Assembly (NCBI GenBank): GCA_913009635.1
Contig: CAJVXI010000011.1
Location: forward strand, 1-32,383
Reading direction: 5' to 3'
Length of the DNA stretch: 32,383 bases
Origin: an uncultured bacterium
GTDB lineage: Bacteria; Patescibacteriota; Minisyncoccia; UBA6257; UBA9933
Part shown: positions 6,806 to 14,513 of the stretch, piece after piece
How the letters are laid out: every line of letters starts with the position of its first letter
How positions within the stretch are numbered: the stretch's first letter is position 1
The notes under the pieces: generated by a model
Told to the model about the DNA's origin: nothing
The model's input: the letters and a program-made list of their open reading frames with translations, nothing else
Database searches by the model: none
Translations under genes and position numbers: made by a program

Positions 6806-7722
6806 AAATTAAAAAGTTTGAAATACGCGTTAATTATTTGATAACCGAAGAAAAAAATTGAAGCCGCGCCAATAATCAAAAATGGGCCAAATGGTACAGC
6901 GTCTTTCATTTTCTTTTTACCGTTAACCAAAAGAACTGTACTGAAAATTCCGCCAATCAAAAAAGAAAATATTAAAATCATTATAATGTCTGGCCAGCCA
7001 AAAATTAAGCCCAAAGCGCCAACCAATTTCAAATCGCCCCAGCCCATTGCTTTGCCCTTACTTAAAAAAATAATGAGCCAAAAGAAAACTACTCCAAAAA
7101 TAGCGGCAATAAAATGGCTCAACCAGATATTCTCAAACATCCAAGATGTCCCAAAAAGATAAGCGTAAGAGCCTAGAAACGAATTGGAAATTGCCTGCCC
7201 GCCAAAACCTGCGGCTTCAGACATTGGAAGACGGGAAAATTGAAAATTAAAAATTATTAAAACTATACCTAATACTGCCAAAGATAAATTAATTTGATTA
7301 GGTATTATATATTGGCGGAAATCTATAATAGAAAGCAAGAGAAAAAGCAAAAAAATCGCTATCCAAACTATAGTAATCAGTAATTGATAATTGGAAATTA
7401 ATTGAAAATTGAAAATTGAAAATTTAGAATTTAGAATTTTTATCGGCACCAATAAAAAAATTAAGCCCGATAAAAATTCTACGACTAGGTATTGCCAAAA
7501 AAACCGCTTACCGCAGGAACGACAACGGCCTTTTTGAACAATAAAGCTTAAAATCGGAATTAATTCATACCAAGACAATGTTTTCTGGCAACTCAAACAC
7601 TGAGAACGACCGCTAATAATTTTTAAATTCAAAAGCCGATTGCCTGGAACATAACGGAGAGAAACTACATTAAGGAAACTTCCGACAGCAAGACCGAAAA
7701 TAAAAAGTAAAAAATAATACAT
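6802..7722 (-). CDS. pilD: Type IV prepilin peptidase / N-methyltransferase
   Basis: This membrane protease cleaves prepilin leaders at the Gly-Phe bond and methylates the new N-terminus. Both functional parts are visible: the N-terminal domain with two CxxC pairs (Cys42/45 and Cys67/70) and the aspartates of the peptidase at Asp134 (IIDFRQYIIPNQI) and Asp230 (GWGDLKLVGALG, the GxGD motif). At 306 residues it is 40-50 longer than most homologues. The excess maps to two repeat-derived segments, about residues 95-115 (ILNSKFSIFNFQLISNYQ) and 157-182 (FNFQFSRLPMSEAAGFGGQAISN). All the prepilins in the cluster are its likely substrates. It overlaps the FimT-like gene by 4 bp. Confidence 0.93.
   Translation of the reverse strand: MYYFLLFIFGLAVGSFLNVVSLRYVPGNRLLNLKIISGRSQCLSCQKTLSWYELIPILSFIVQKGRCRSCGKRFFWQYLVVEFLSGLIFLLVPIKILNSKFSIFNFQLISNYQLLITIVWIAIFLLFLLLSIIDFRQYIIPNQINLSLAVLGIVLIIFNFQFSRLPMSEAAGFGGQAISNSFLGSYAYLFGTSWMFENIWLSHFIAAIFGVVFFWLIIFLSKGKAMGWGDLKLVGALGLIFGWPDIIMILIFSFLIGGIFSTVLLVNGKKKMKDAVPFGPFLIIGAASIFFFGYQIINAYFKLFNL
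7177..7254. repeat. Repeat-derived segment inside pilD (second)
   Basis: The plus strand shows GCCTGCCCGCC...GCGGCTTCAGAC followed by GAAAATTGAAAATTAAAAATT. It encodes residues about 157-182, a stretch that is unlike the hydrophobic helices around it and has no counterpart I know in prepilin peptidases. The exact borders are uncertain. Confidence 0.45.
7378..7440. repeat. GAAAATTGAAAATT repeat inside pilD (first)
   Basis: Tandem AATTGAAAATTGAAAATT followed by TTTAGAATTTAGAA encodes about residues 95-115 between the N-terminal domain and the next membrane helix. It keeps the reading frame. Confidence 0.65.
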
Positions 7723-7732
7723 AAACCCAAAA

Positions 7733-7769
7733 ATATCAGCATAAATCAGCCGATATCAGCATAAATCAG
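7733..7769. repeat. 20-bp direct repeat ATATCAGCATAAATCAG
   Basis: Two copies of ATATCAGCATAAATCAG lie 20 bp apart in the gap between pilD and the pilin gene. The same word occurs as an inverted pair in the gap at 23168-23235. Confidence 0.7.
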
Positions 7770-7780
7770 TGTCTATAATT

Positions 7781-8224
7781 TTAGAATGACACGCAGTAAA
7801 TTGGATCAGCGCAATCAATTGAATAAACCGTTCCATCAACATCGTCATTAAGCGCCCTATGATTTGTATCTTCTAAACGCGCGCCAAGAACATAACTTTG
7901 AAGCGAAGGAAGACCACCACTGTCAACACCATATCTGTAATAAAAATCAGTATCATTTAGTGGATCAAGCGAAATAGATCTAACTCCAACACCAGCGCCT
8001 ATCAAAGCTGTTTGTAAAGCGCCCCATGTGCTTACATCAGGATACGCATCATTTACTTGATAATAAAGCTCAAGCGCCTGCTGCGTTGACCTTAAATCAG
8101 CTATTCTTTTGGCATCTCGGGCTGCTCCTCTGCGAGAGCCTAAACCAACTATTATTATTCCTGCTAAAATTCCAATAATAGCAATAACAATCAACATTTC
8201 TATTAAAGTAAAACCTCGTCTCAT
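7781..8224 (-). CDS. Major type IV pilin / GspG-like prepilin
   Basis: The very short leader MRRG is cut before FTLIEMLIVIAIIGILAGIIIVGL (Glu at +5), the class-a pilin hallmark. After the helix comes a GspG-like stretch (RDAKRIADLRSTQQALELYYQVNDAYPD), and the protein ends with a cysteine pair (CADPIYC) that would form a C-terminal disulfide. At 147 residues it is the size of a major pilin. Its place between pilC and pilD, and its richer codon composition than the minor pilins, suggest it is the main structural subunit. No clear Shine-Dalgarno sequence is seen before the ATG. Confidence 0.88.
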   Translation of the reverse strand: MRRGFTLIEMLIVIAIIGILAGIIIVGLGSRRGAARDAKRIADLRSTQQALELYYQVNDAYPDVSTWGALQTALIGAGVGVRSISLDPLNDTDFYYRYGVDSGGLPSLQSYVLGARLEDTNHRALNDDVDGTVYSIDCADPIYCVSF

Positions 8225-8228
8225 TATT

Positions 8229-8319
8229 TTATTGTTAAATTGTTACATTGTTAAGGATGCTATTTGTTTAATAGTTAATCGATTTAACAATTTAACAGTT
8301 TAACAGTTTAACAGTTTAA
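8229..8319. repeat. TTTAACAG tandem repeat with complementary ATTGTTAAA words
   Basis: Between the pilin and pilC genes, TTTAACAA/TTTAACAG occurs four times with an 8-bp period (about 8283-8319), faced by ATTGTTAAATTGTTACATTGTTAA at 8229-8253. The two sides are complementary, so the gap can fold into one loose hairpin on DNA or RNA. Confidence 0.7.
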
Positions 8320-8333
8320 TTTATCGACCTTTC

Positions 8334-9542
8334 TTAAAATGCTTGCATTAAATTATATATCGGAATCAAAATTGCCGCAAATAATAAACCCACCAAAACA
8401 CCCATAATAATCATCATAAATGGTTGGATTAATTCCAATAAATTATCCAAAACATTATTAACTTCTCGCGTATAAAAAAATGAAATTTTTGATAAAGTTT
8501 GATCAAGACGGCCGGTACTCTCGCCAATAGCCACCATTTGACTCACTAATGAAGGAAAATAATATTCGTTCTGAGATAAAAGCTGCGATAGCAGTTCGCC
8601 CCGACGAACACCTTCACTAATTTCATGAAGAATATCACGATAAATAATATTACCAACAGTATGACTTGTGATTTCCAATGCCTGAGCTATAGGCACTCCA
8701 CCTTTAATTAAAACGCTTGTTGACTCAGCAAAACGAACAACGTAAATTTTCTTAAACAAATTACCAAAAACAGGTATCTTAATTATTAATTCATTAGACA
8801 ATGCCTTTCCTTCCGGACTTCGAAAATAATCTATCAATACAAAAACAAGAAGACCAAACATTAAAAGAACAACCCACCACCAAGCAATAATAAAATTACC
8901 TGTTCCTAATAAAAGCTTAGTAAGAAACGGTAAAGCAATATTAGATTCCTGAAAAATCGGTCCGAGTTGAGGAAAAACAAAGGTAAACATTATACCGCAA
9001 ACAATTACAAACAAAACCGCGATAACAGCCGGATAAATTAAGGCATTTTTAAGCCGAGCGCGCCAAACAGCTTCTTTTTCCAAATAGTCAGCTAAAAAAA
9101 GCATTGACTCTTCTAAACGACCGGTGATTTCAGCTGAACGAATCATACTAATATAAAAGCCGAAAAAAATATGACTATGACGTTCTAACGCTTGAGATAA
9201 TGACAACCCAGAATCAATATCAGAAGAAAGCTCAAATATTATTTCTTTAAGAGTTGGGTTCTTAGTTTGTCTATAAAGTGAACGGATAGAATCACCAATT
9301 GGAACTTTTGATTCTAATAACGTAGAGAACTGTCGCGTAAAAATCATTAAATCATTAACTTTTACTCGTTTAAAAAAATTCAACAACCGCTGATACCAAT
9401 AATTTTTTTCAGCGCTTTCTATGCTAAGAATAAAAAGCTCGTGGCCAGTTAAAATATTTAAAGCTGCCTCACGATTAACCGCATCTATAAATCCTGTTTG
9501 CAACTCCCCTTCTTTAGTTCTGGCTTGATATTTGAACTTCAT
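8334..9542 (-). CDS. pilC: Type IV pilus inner-membrane platform protein PilC (GspF family)
   Basis: The 402-residue protein shows the GspF layout: an N-terminal cytoplasmic part (MKFKYQARTKEGELQTGFIDA), then two homologous cytoplasmic T2SSF domains (about 65-190 and 268-390) each followed by membrane helices (about 168-195, 215-235 and 370-398). The diagnostic phrases are FTRQFSTLLESKVPIGDSI and RFAESTSVLIKGGVPIAQALE. It forms the membrane base on which the PilB and PilT motors act. Length and residues are normal for the family. It follows pilT after a repeat-filled 110-bp gap. Confidence 0.93.
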   Translation of the reverse strand: MKFKYQARTKEGELQTGFIDAVNREAALNILTGHELFILSIESAEKNYWYQRLLNFFKRVKVNDLMIFTRQFSTLLESKVPIGDSIRSLYRQTKNPTLKEIIFELSSDIDSGLSLSQALERHSHIFFGFYISMIRSAEITGRLEESMLFLADYLEKEAVWRARLKNALIYPAVIAVLFVIVCGIMFTFVFPQLGPIFQESNIALPFLTKLLLGTGNFIIAWWWVVLLMFGLLVFVLIDYFRSPEGKALSNELIIKIPVFGNLFKKIYVVRFAESTSVLIKGGVPIAQALEITSHTVGNIIYRDILHEISEGVRRGELLSQLLSQNEYYFPSLVSQMVAIGESTGRLDQTLSKISFFYTREVNNVLDNLLELIQPFMMIIMGVLVGLLFAAILIPIYNLMQAF

Positions 9543-9652
9543 GCGCTTCGCTTAATGAAATACTAATATACTAATTCATGCTAATTATACTAATGGATAC
9601 GAATTAGTATTTATTCGTATCATTAGCACGCATTCGTATATTGGCATTACGC
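9543..9652. repeat. 110-bp imperfect palindrome between pilC and pilT
   Basis: The central arms CTAATGGATACGAAT (9590-9604) and ATTCGTATCATTAG (9613-9626) pair with one bulge. Outer words (GCTTAATG...ACTAATATA against TATATTGGCATTACGC) extend the pairing loosely over the whole gap. It uses a different word set from the other gaps. Confidence 0.7.
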
Positions 9653-10723
9653 TTAATTCCTTTCTAACAATATCCTCAACTCGCTCGGATTCAATGAATA
9701 CAATTCCGCGTTCTCCAAAGATATTTCCTTTCTTTTTACTAATTCCATTAAAGAATGATTGAGCGTAATCATCCCTTCCTGCATACTGGTTTCAATTACC
9801 AAATCAATCTGATAAGCTTTACGTTCACGAATAAGATTGCGAACTGCTGAATTGGTAATCATTATTTCACAAGCTGGAAGTCGACCTCCGTCAATTCTGG
9901 AGATTAAACGCTCTGAAACAACACCTACTAAAGTAGCTGCCAATTGAGAAGCGACTTGCCCTTGCTGTTCTGCCGGAAAACTATCAATAATTCTATCAAC
10001 GGTTTGCGCGGCTGAATTAGTATGAAGAGTGGAAAATACAAGATGTCCAGTTTCAGCCGCGGTCAAAGCCGTGGCAATTGACTCCTTATCCCGCATTTCA
10101 CCAATCATTATTATATCTGGATCCTGTCTGAGAATTGAACGTAAGGCCTTATGAAAACTCGGACTGTCAATTCCTACTTCTCTCTGAGAAATAGTGCTTT
10201 TATCTTGACCAAAAACATATTCGATAGGATCTTCAACGGTAATAATATGATCAGTACGTCTATGATTTATTTCATCAAGAATGGCGGCTAAGGTAGTTGA
10301 TTTGCCATGGCCAGCCGGTCCAACCAATAAAACAAACCCCTGAGAAAGACGAGTAAAATCATGAATAATTGGGGGGAGATGCAATTCATCAATAGTTTTT
10401 ATTTTTGCCGGAATCAAACGTAAAGCCGCCGCCATAAATCCTCGTTGATGAAAAACGTTAATTCTGAATCTTGCTTTATCTTCAAGGGCATAAGCAAAAT
10501 CAATTTCTTTTTCTTTTATAAATACTTCTTTTTGCTCTGGAGTTAATAAAGCAAAAACTAAATTTTCAGCCATTTCAGGAGTTAAAATCGGCTCTTTTTG
10601 AAGCGGGATTAAAACGCCGTCAATTCGAAGAGTAGGATGACGACCAACAGCCAAATGTAAATCAGAAGCATTTTGACGCGCTGTCGTAAGTAATAAATCT
10701 TTTAATTTTTGATTGTAATCCAT
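9653..10723 (-). CDS. pilT: Pilus retraction ATPase PilT
   Basis: This hexameric ATPase depolymerises the pilus and powers twitching or DNA uptake. The N-terminal PAS-like domain (about 1-110) starts LLLTTARQNASDLHLAVGRHP, typical of PilT. The Walker A loop is GPAGHGKS (135-142), a variant of the common GPTGSGKS. Then come the Asp box (ITVEDPIEY), Walker B (DPDIIMIGEMRD) and His box (TGHLVFSTLHTNSAAQTVDRIID). At 356 residues it has normal length and no zinc motif, separating it from PilB. It lies between pilB and pilC, so extension and retraction motors are transcribed together. Confidence 0.93.
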   Translation of the reverse strand: MDYNQKLKDLLLTTARQNASDLHLAVGRHPTLRIDGVLIPLQKEPILTPEMAENLVFALLTPEQKEVFIKEKEIDFAYALEDKARFRINVFHQRGFMAAALRLIPAKIKTIDELHLPPIIHDFTRLSQGFVLLVGPAGHGKSTTLAAILDEINHRRTDHIITVEDPIEYVFGQDKSTISQREVGIDSPSFHKALRSILRQDPDIIMIGEMRDKESIATALTAAETGHLVFSTLHTNSAAQTVDRIIDSFPAEQQGQVASQLAATLVGVVSERLISRIDGGRLPACEIMITNSAVRNLIRERKAYQIDLVIETSMQEGMITLNHSLMELVKRKEISLENAELYSLNPSELRILLERN

Positions 10724-10732
10724 ATGTGTTTA

Positions 10733-10866
10733 AATTCCAAATAACAAATTCCAAATTACAAATAAATTCTAAATTCCAATTACCTAAATTCTAAACACGA
10801 GTTTTGGTTATTGAAATTTTGGTTATTGAATATTATTTGAAATTTGGTGCTTGGGATTTGTAATTT
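10733..10866. repeat. AAATTCCAAATAACAAATTCC... imperfect palindrome between pilT and pilB
   Basis: The left half (AAATTCCAAATAACAAATTCCAAATTACAAAT) is complementary to the right half (ATTTGAAATTTGGTGCTTGGGATTTGTAATTT). A second copy of this element, with the same outer words, fills the gap at 16526-16692. No ORF. Confidence 0.8.
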
Positions 10867-10873
10867 TATTCTA

Positions 10874-12619
10874 TCATACTTCTATTGTTTCTCTCAATAT
10901 CACCTCTATTGAAATCAATCCTTGAAGAGCTTTTAAAATTCCATCTTGACGTAAAGTTATCATTTTTTGCCGTTTAGCTTCTTCTAAAATACGACTTTCG
11001 TTTGAGCCACTATTAATTATTTCTTTAAGCTCTGAAGTCATTCTAAAAACTTCAAATATAGCGATACGACCATCAATACCTTTATTTTTACATGCCGAAC
11101 ACCCCGAAGAATGAAAAATTTTAAAATCTTCAGATTTGTTTAATTTTAAATTTTTAATTGTTTCTTCCGGTAATTTTTCTATTTCTTTTTTGATAATTCC
11201 TTGAATTTCCGGAGGGGCAACTTCTGTTTTTCTGCACTTTTGGCATAATTTTGGAATCAAACGCTGAGCCAACATTAGATTCAAAGAAGATGGCAATAAA
11301 AATGACGCAACTTTCATATCAATCAAGCGAGAAACAACTCCCAAGGAATTATTTGTATGTAAGGTAGAAAGAACAATATGACCAGTAAGAGCAGCATGGA
11401 CTGCCAAAGCAGCAGTTTCATTATCGCGAATTTCTCCAATCATTATAATGTCGGGGTCTTGCCTAAGAATTTGCCGCAAACCAGAAGCAAAGTCGTAACC
11501 AATTTCCGGTCTTACTTGTGATTGGTTCAAACCATCCATAAAATACTCTACTGGATCCTCTAAGCTAACAATATTAACATCTTCTTTATTAAGTAATTGC
11601 ATTAGCGCGTATAAAGTCGTAGTTTTTCCCGAACCAGTAGGACCTGTTATTAAAATCATTCCATACGGCTTTTCTATTCCTTCTTTAACTATTTTAAAGT
11701 CCTCGCCACTAAGCCCAAGCTCTTCCAGCCCCTTAAGTCCAACCTGAGGATCAAGAACTCTAATCGCAGCTTTTTCTCCAACTGGAGTTGGGAAAGTTGA
11801 AATTCTAAAATCAATATCACGCCCCAAAATAATACTTCGGAAACGACCATCTTGAGGAATTCGTGTTTCGTCAATTTTTAAGCTTGAAAGAACTTTGATT
11901 CGTGAAACTATCGGTTGATGAAGTTCAATTGGCAAAGAAGAAACTTCCTGTAAATCACCATCAATTCTAAAACGAATCCTCAAACGACTTCTTTGCGGCT
12001 CAATATGAATATCAGAGGCCTTTAGCCAAACCGCTTCTTTGAGAGTGGAAGCGACTATTTTGATAATCGGAGCTTCTTCAGAAACAGCCACGCCTTCCTC
12101 TAATCGAATAATTTTTTGCCCTGAAACCAATCCTTGGCCCGGCTGAAAATTTAAAGATTTAACCGCTTCTTCGACTTCGCTTTGAAAAGGCGAATAACGC
12201 CTTAATATTGCTTCCCAAACTGATGAGGTAATTAAATAAACTCCGAGATTAACTTTAAGCTGTTTAGCAATAAATTTTAGGGCTTCTTGAGTTTTAAGAT
12301 TATCGGGATTAAGCATTCCAACAACTAAAAGCTCATCAGAACGACTAATTGGAATTACTTTATAAGTACGAACAGTTTCTTCGGAAATTATTTTTAAAAC
12401 TTCGTCATCAATATCCTCTGGTTTTATTTTCTTATAGGGAACGCCCAATAGCTTACTTTTGATTGCGGCAACAGTTTCTTCATCTACTATTCTACGGTCA
12501 TAAATTAAAACCTCAACGTTTTGTCGAGTTAAAGAAGATTCTTTAAGAATCTTCTTGGATAGTTCTTCGTCAAGCAGCCCCTGCTTAACTAATTCATTAA
12601 CTAAAATTTTATTATCCAT
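10874..12619 (-). CDS. pilB: Pilus extension ATPase PilB (GspE family)
   Basis: The 581-residue protein has an N-terminal MshEN-type domain (about 1-150, including LVKQGLLDEELSKKI and LLGVPYKKI). The ATPase core carries Walker A GPTGSGKT (326-333), an Asp box (SLEDPVEYF), Walker B with Glu396 (DPDIIMIGEIRD) and a His box (TGHIVLSTLHTNNSLG). A zinc-binding four-cysteine module (LCQKC ... GCSAC) separates it from PilT and marks an assembly motor. It powers pilin addition at the PilC platform. A normal-length family member starting at ATG; the gap upstream holds CCCCGTTAGATAA repeats. Confidence 0.95.
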   Translation of the reverse strand: MDNKILVNELVKQGLLDEELSKKILKESSLTRQNVEVLIYDRRIVDEETVAAIKSKLLGVPYKKIKPEDIDDEVLKIISEETVRTYKVIPISRSDELLVVGMLNPDNLKTQEALKFIAKQLKVNLGVYLITSSVWEAILRRYSPFQSEVEEAVKSLNFQPGQGLVSGQKIIRLEEGVAVSEEAPIIKIVASTLKEAVWLKASDIHIEPQRSRLRIRFRIDGDLQEVSSLPIELHQPIVSRIKVLSSLKIDETRIPQDGRFRSIILGRDIDFRISTFPTPVGEKAAIRVLDPQVGLKGLEELGLSGEDFKIVKEGIEKPYGMILITGPTGSGKTTTLYALMQLLNKEDVNIVSLEDPVEYFMDGLNQSQVRPEIGYDFASGLRQILRQDPDIIMIGEIRDNETAALAVHAALTGHIVLSTLHTNNSLGVVSRLIDMKVASFLLPSSLNLMLAQRLIPKLCQKCRKTEVAPPEIQGIIKKEIEKLPEETIKNLKLNKSEDFKIFHSSGCSACKNKGIDGRIAIFEVFRMTSELKEIINSGSNESRILEEAKRQKMITLRQDGILKALQGLISIEVILRETIEV

Positions 12620-12659
12620 GCCAATATTGTTTAAATTTATAAGTGAAACTCAATGCTCG

Positions 12660-12816
12660 CCCCGTTAGATAATTAATTATATTTTCTTATTATTCCAAAA
12701 ATGACTTTTAAGTATTAATTTTTATTTTAGATATATCACGTATTTATCTAACGGGGTAGACGAAATAAATTTATCTACAACATTGAGCACCCCATTAGAT
12801 AACCCCCGTTAGATAA
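12660..12816. repeat. CCCCGTTAGATAA repeat, four copies in direct and inverted order
   Basis: In the 237-bp gap upstream of pilB, CCCCGTTAGATAA occurs at 12660-12672, inverted at 12744-12756, as CCCCATTAGATAA at 12790-12802 and again perfectly at 12804-12816. The first two could form a 13-bp stem around an AT-rich loop of about 70 nt. The position in the pilB leader would allow a regulatory role, but no start of transcription can be placed. No ORF is seen. Confidence 0.8.
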
Positions 12817-12856
12817 AAATTTATAACTATCGACTCGAAAATTTATAGAAAGCCCT

Positions 12857-13147
12857 TTACGGCATAAAAGGATTTTCTCTGATGGTTGTAGTAGACACGC
12901 TTAAAGAAGAAACAGTTTGCTGAAGAGTATTGTAAACAGGATGGCTAAAAACCTTCTGCGGGTTGAATTCTATTTGAGATAATTCGTTTAAGGATTGAAC
13001 ATTTAACGGAATTATCACGTCAATCAAAGGCGGTTTAATAAAAAATAAATAATAAATTACCACACTAGTCAAAACAACAAACAAAAGAGTTGTTACTATG
13101 GTAAACAAATTTCTTTTCTTACCTTCTTCTTTAATTATAATGGCCAT
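12857..13147 (-). CDS. Small single-pass membrane protein of the pilus operon (96 aa)
   Basis: A basic cytoplasmic N-terminus (KEEGKKRN) is followed by one membrane helix (about residues 15-36) and a ~58-residue extracytoplasmic tail with FNPQKVFSHPVYNTLQQ. The gene sits between pilO and pilB, where other bacteria often encode the alignment-complex lipoprotein PilP. It has no lipobox and no similarity to PilP that I can see. I infer that it is an accessory subunit of the PilM-N-O alignment complex. Confidence 0.65.
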   Translation of the reverse strand: MAIIIKEEGKKRNLFTIVTTLLFVVLTSVVIYYLFFIKPPLIDVIIPLNVQSLNELSQIEFNPQKVFSHPVYNTLQQTVSSLSVSTTTIRENPFMP

Positions 13148-13157
13148 AATTTTCTAA

Positions 13158-13187
13158 TTGCTAGTCACTAGTGGCTAGTGGCTAGTC
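13158..13187. repeat. CTAGTGGCTAGT repeats overlapping the end of pilO
   Basis: Tandem GCTAGTCACTAGTGGCTAGTGGCTAGT words fill the short gap and run into the last codons and the TAG stop of pilO. The related phrase CTAGTTCCTAGTTGCTAG occurs at 20658-20688. Confidence 0.65.
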
Positions 13188-13748
13188 AACCTGATAATAC
13201 GCGTCAATTGTTATTGTGTCTAAAAATATATTTTGGCCCGGCACGCCAACCGGATCAATTCTTAAATCAACTAAATCCATTAATCTAATATTATTCTCTA
13301 ATTGCTTAATAAATGTTTTAAGTGATAAATAATTTCCAATTAAACGAACTTCAAACCTTAATGTTCCCAATCCCTTAATTAACCCCAAATCAATTGGCGG
13401 CTTAATTGCTAATTGCTTTAAAGTAAGCGATTGAATAGATAAAGCATTATTCTCTGCTAAGCCAATAATTTGAGCGATAGCTTGCGGAACGAATGGCTCA
13501 ACCGGTAAAATTGCGGAAACTGTTTCTTGCACAAGACCTACGTCCCGATATTCAACAAGTAAATTTTGGATTTGCTCTGCTGCTGATTTAAGCTGCTCCT
13601 CTATCATAAGCTGAGCTGCTAATTCTGCGCGCATTGCTTTAATATCTTCATAAGCCGGCTTAATAAAAGAACCGTAAACAATTAATGTTCCAATAAACAA
13701 AATCACAACTATAGCAATACTTATTAATCTTTTACTTGATGATCTCAT
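13182..13748 (-). CDS. pilO: Pilus alignment protein PilO-like
   Basis: The 188-residue protein has a cytoplasmic basic N-terminus, one membrane helix (about 8-28), a coiled-coil stretch (about 32-70, YEDIKAMRAELAAQLMIEEQLKSAAEQIQNLL) and a compact alpha/beta domain (about 75-188). This is the PilO fold layout, including the FEVRLIGNYLSLKTFIKQLENNIRLMDL phrase seen in PilO-type ferredoxin-like domains. With PilN it links cytoplasmic PilM to the envelope parts of the pilus machine. It begins 12 bp after pilN. Its stop codon falls inside a CTAGTGG repeat, so the last residues may have been set by that repeat. Confidence 0.8.
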   Translation of the reverse strand: MRSSSKRLISIAIVVILFIGTLIVYGSFIKPAYEDIKAMRAELAAQLMIEEQLKSAAEQIQNLLVEYRDVGLVQETVSAILPVEPFVPQAIAQIIGLAENNALSIQSLTLKQLAIKPPIDLGLIKGLGTLRFEVRLIGNYLSLKTFIKQLENNIRLMDLVDLRIDPVGVPGQNIFLDTITIDAYYQVD

Positions 13749-13760
13749 GGTAATTAGTTT

Positions 13761-14306
13761 TTAGAATGATAACACCCTTGATTTTAAAACTATATCTATA
13801 GTAAAGCCAATATCTCCATCTTTTATTTTAGAGTTATTAAGGAAAACTTGCTCTATTTTAGGATTCAATCGAAATAATTCCAGTTGTTCAGATAAAATTC
13901 TATAAGAAGAAGCCAATCCCTTAAGACGAGCTTCGTTTTCTTGCGCGGATAAATTCATTGAAACAAAGTAAACGCCCTGATGAGTATTTTCTTCTAAAAG
14001 GTCAAAAATATTAGAAGCTAAAATATGAGAATTAAATAATTTTTGGATATTTGTTAACTGAGAATAAAATTCAGTTAAATTTTTCTGCTGTTCTTTGTCA
14101 ACTCTTTCATCAAAAACGGAAATTCCCTGACTAACTTTACTTAATTGTGAATTAAGATATGGTCTGTAGCCAATTATCATACTTAAATAAATAAAAATCG
14201 TGAAGCCAAAAAGAATAACTGCTAAAAGCAAAATTTTCCACGGTAAACCTACTGATAATTTTTCGGTTTTTAATTCTTTTTCAAGAAGAGATTGGTTATG
14301 CTGCAT
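13761..14306 (-). CDS. pilN: Pilus alignment protein PilN-like
   Basis: The 181-residue protein has a ~25-residue cytoplasmic N-terminus, a membrane helix (WKILLLAVILFGFTIFIYLSMII), a coiled-coil region (about 60-90) and a small C-terminal domain. The gene order pilM-N-O and the domain layout identify it; sequence similarity alone would be weak. PilN uses its N-terminus to bind the actin-like PilM. A repeat-filled 207-bp gap separates it from pilM. Confidence 0.75.
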   Translation of the reverse strand: MQHNQSLLEKELKTEKLSVGLPWKILLLAVILFGFTIFIYLSMIIGYRPYLNSQLSKVSQGISVFDERVDKEQQKNLTEFYSQLTNIQKLFNSHILASNIFDLLEENTHQGVYFVSMNLSAQENEARLKGLASSYRILSEQLELFRLNPKIEQVFLNNSKIKDGDIGFTIDIVLKSRVLSF

Positions 14307-14513
14307 AAAAATTTAAAATGTAAATATCAAAATGTAAAATGACAGATTAAAATGTTAAAATGACGCTTCGACGGAAATCATTTAAGCAAAACATTTCAGA
14401 ATGACAATTTTGTTATCATTTTGAAATTTTACGTTGTCATCCTTCAATATTCTCAGGATGATACTGAGTGCATCGAAGTATCATTTTGATTTTTGATTTT
14501 TAAATTTTGCATT
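14307..14513. repeat. Element A copy 1: long imperfect inverted repeat carrying an inner REP-like hairpin
   Basis: Outer words AAATGTAAATATCAAAATGTAAAATGACAG (left) and ATTTTGATTTTTGATTTTTAAATTTTGCATTTT (right) are complementary and recur at 15629-15765 and 21708-21835. In this copy the interior also holds a REP-like phrase (CCTTCAATATTCTCAGGATGATACTGAGTGCATCGAAG) that is missing from the other two copies. No ORF. Confidence 0.8.

Noticed and set aside
12660-12816. Known riboswitch or T-box leader before pilB
   Set aside because: The repeats do not match any riboswitch core I know, and the position fits the general repeat-filled junctions of this genome.
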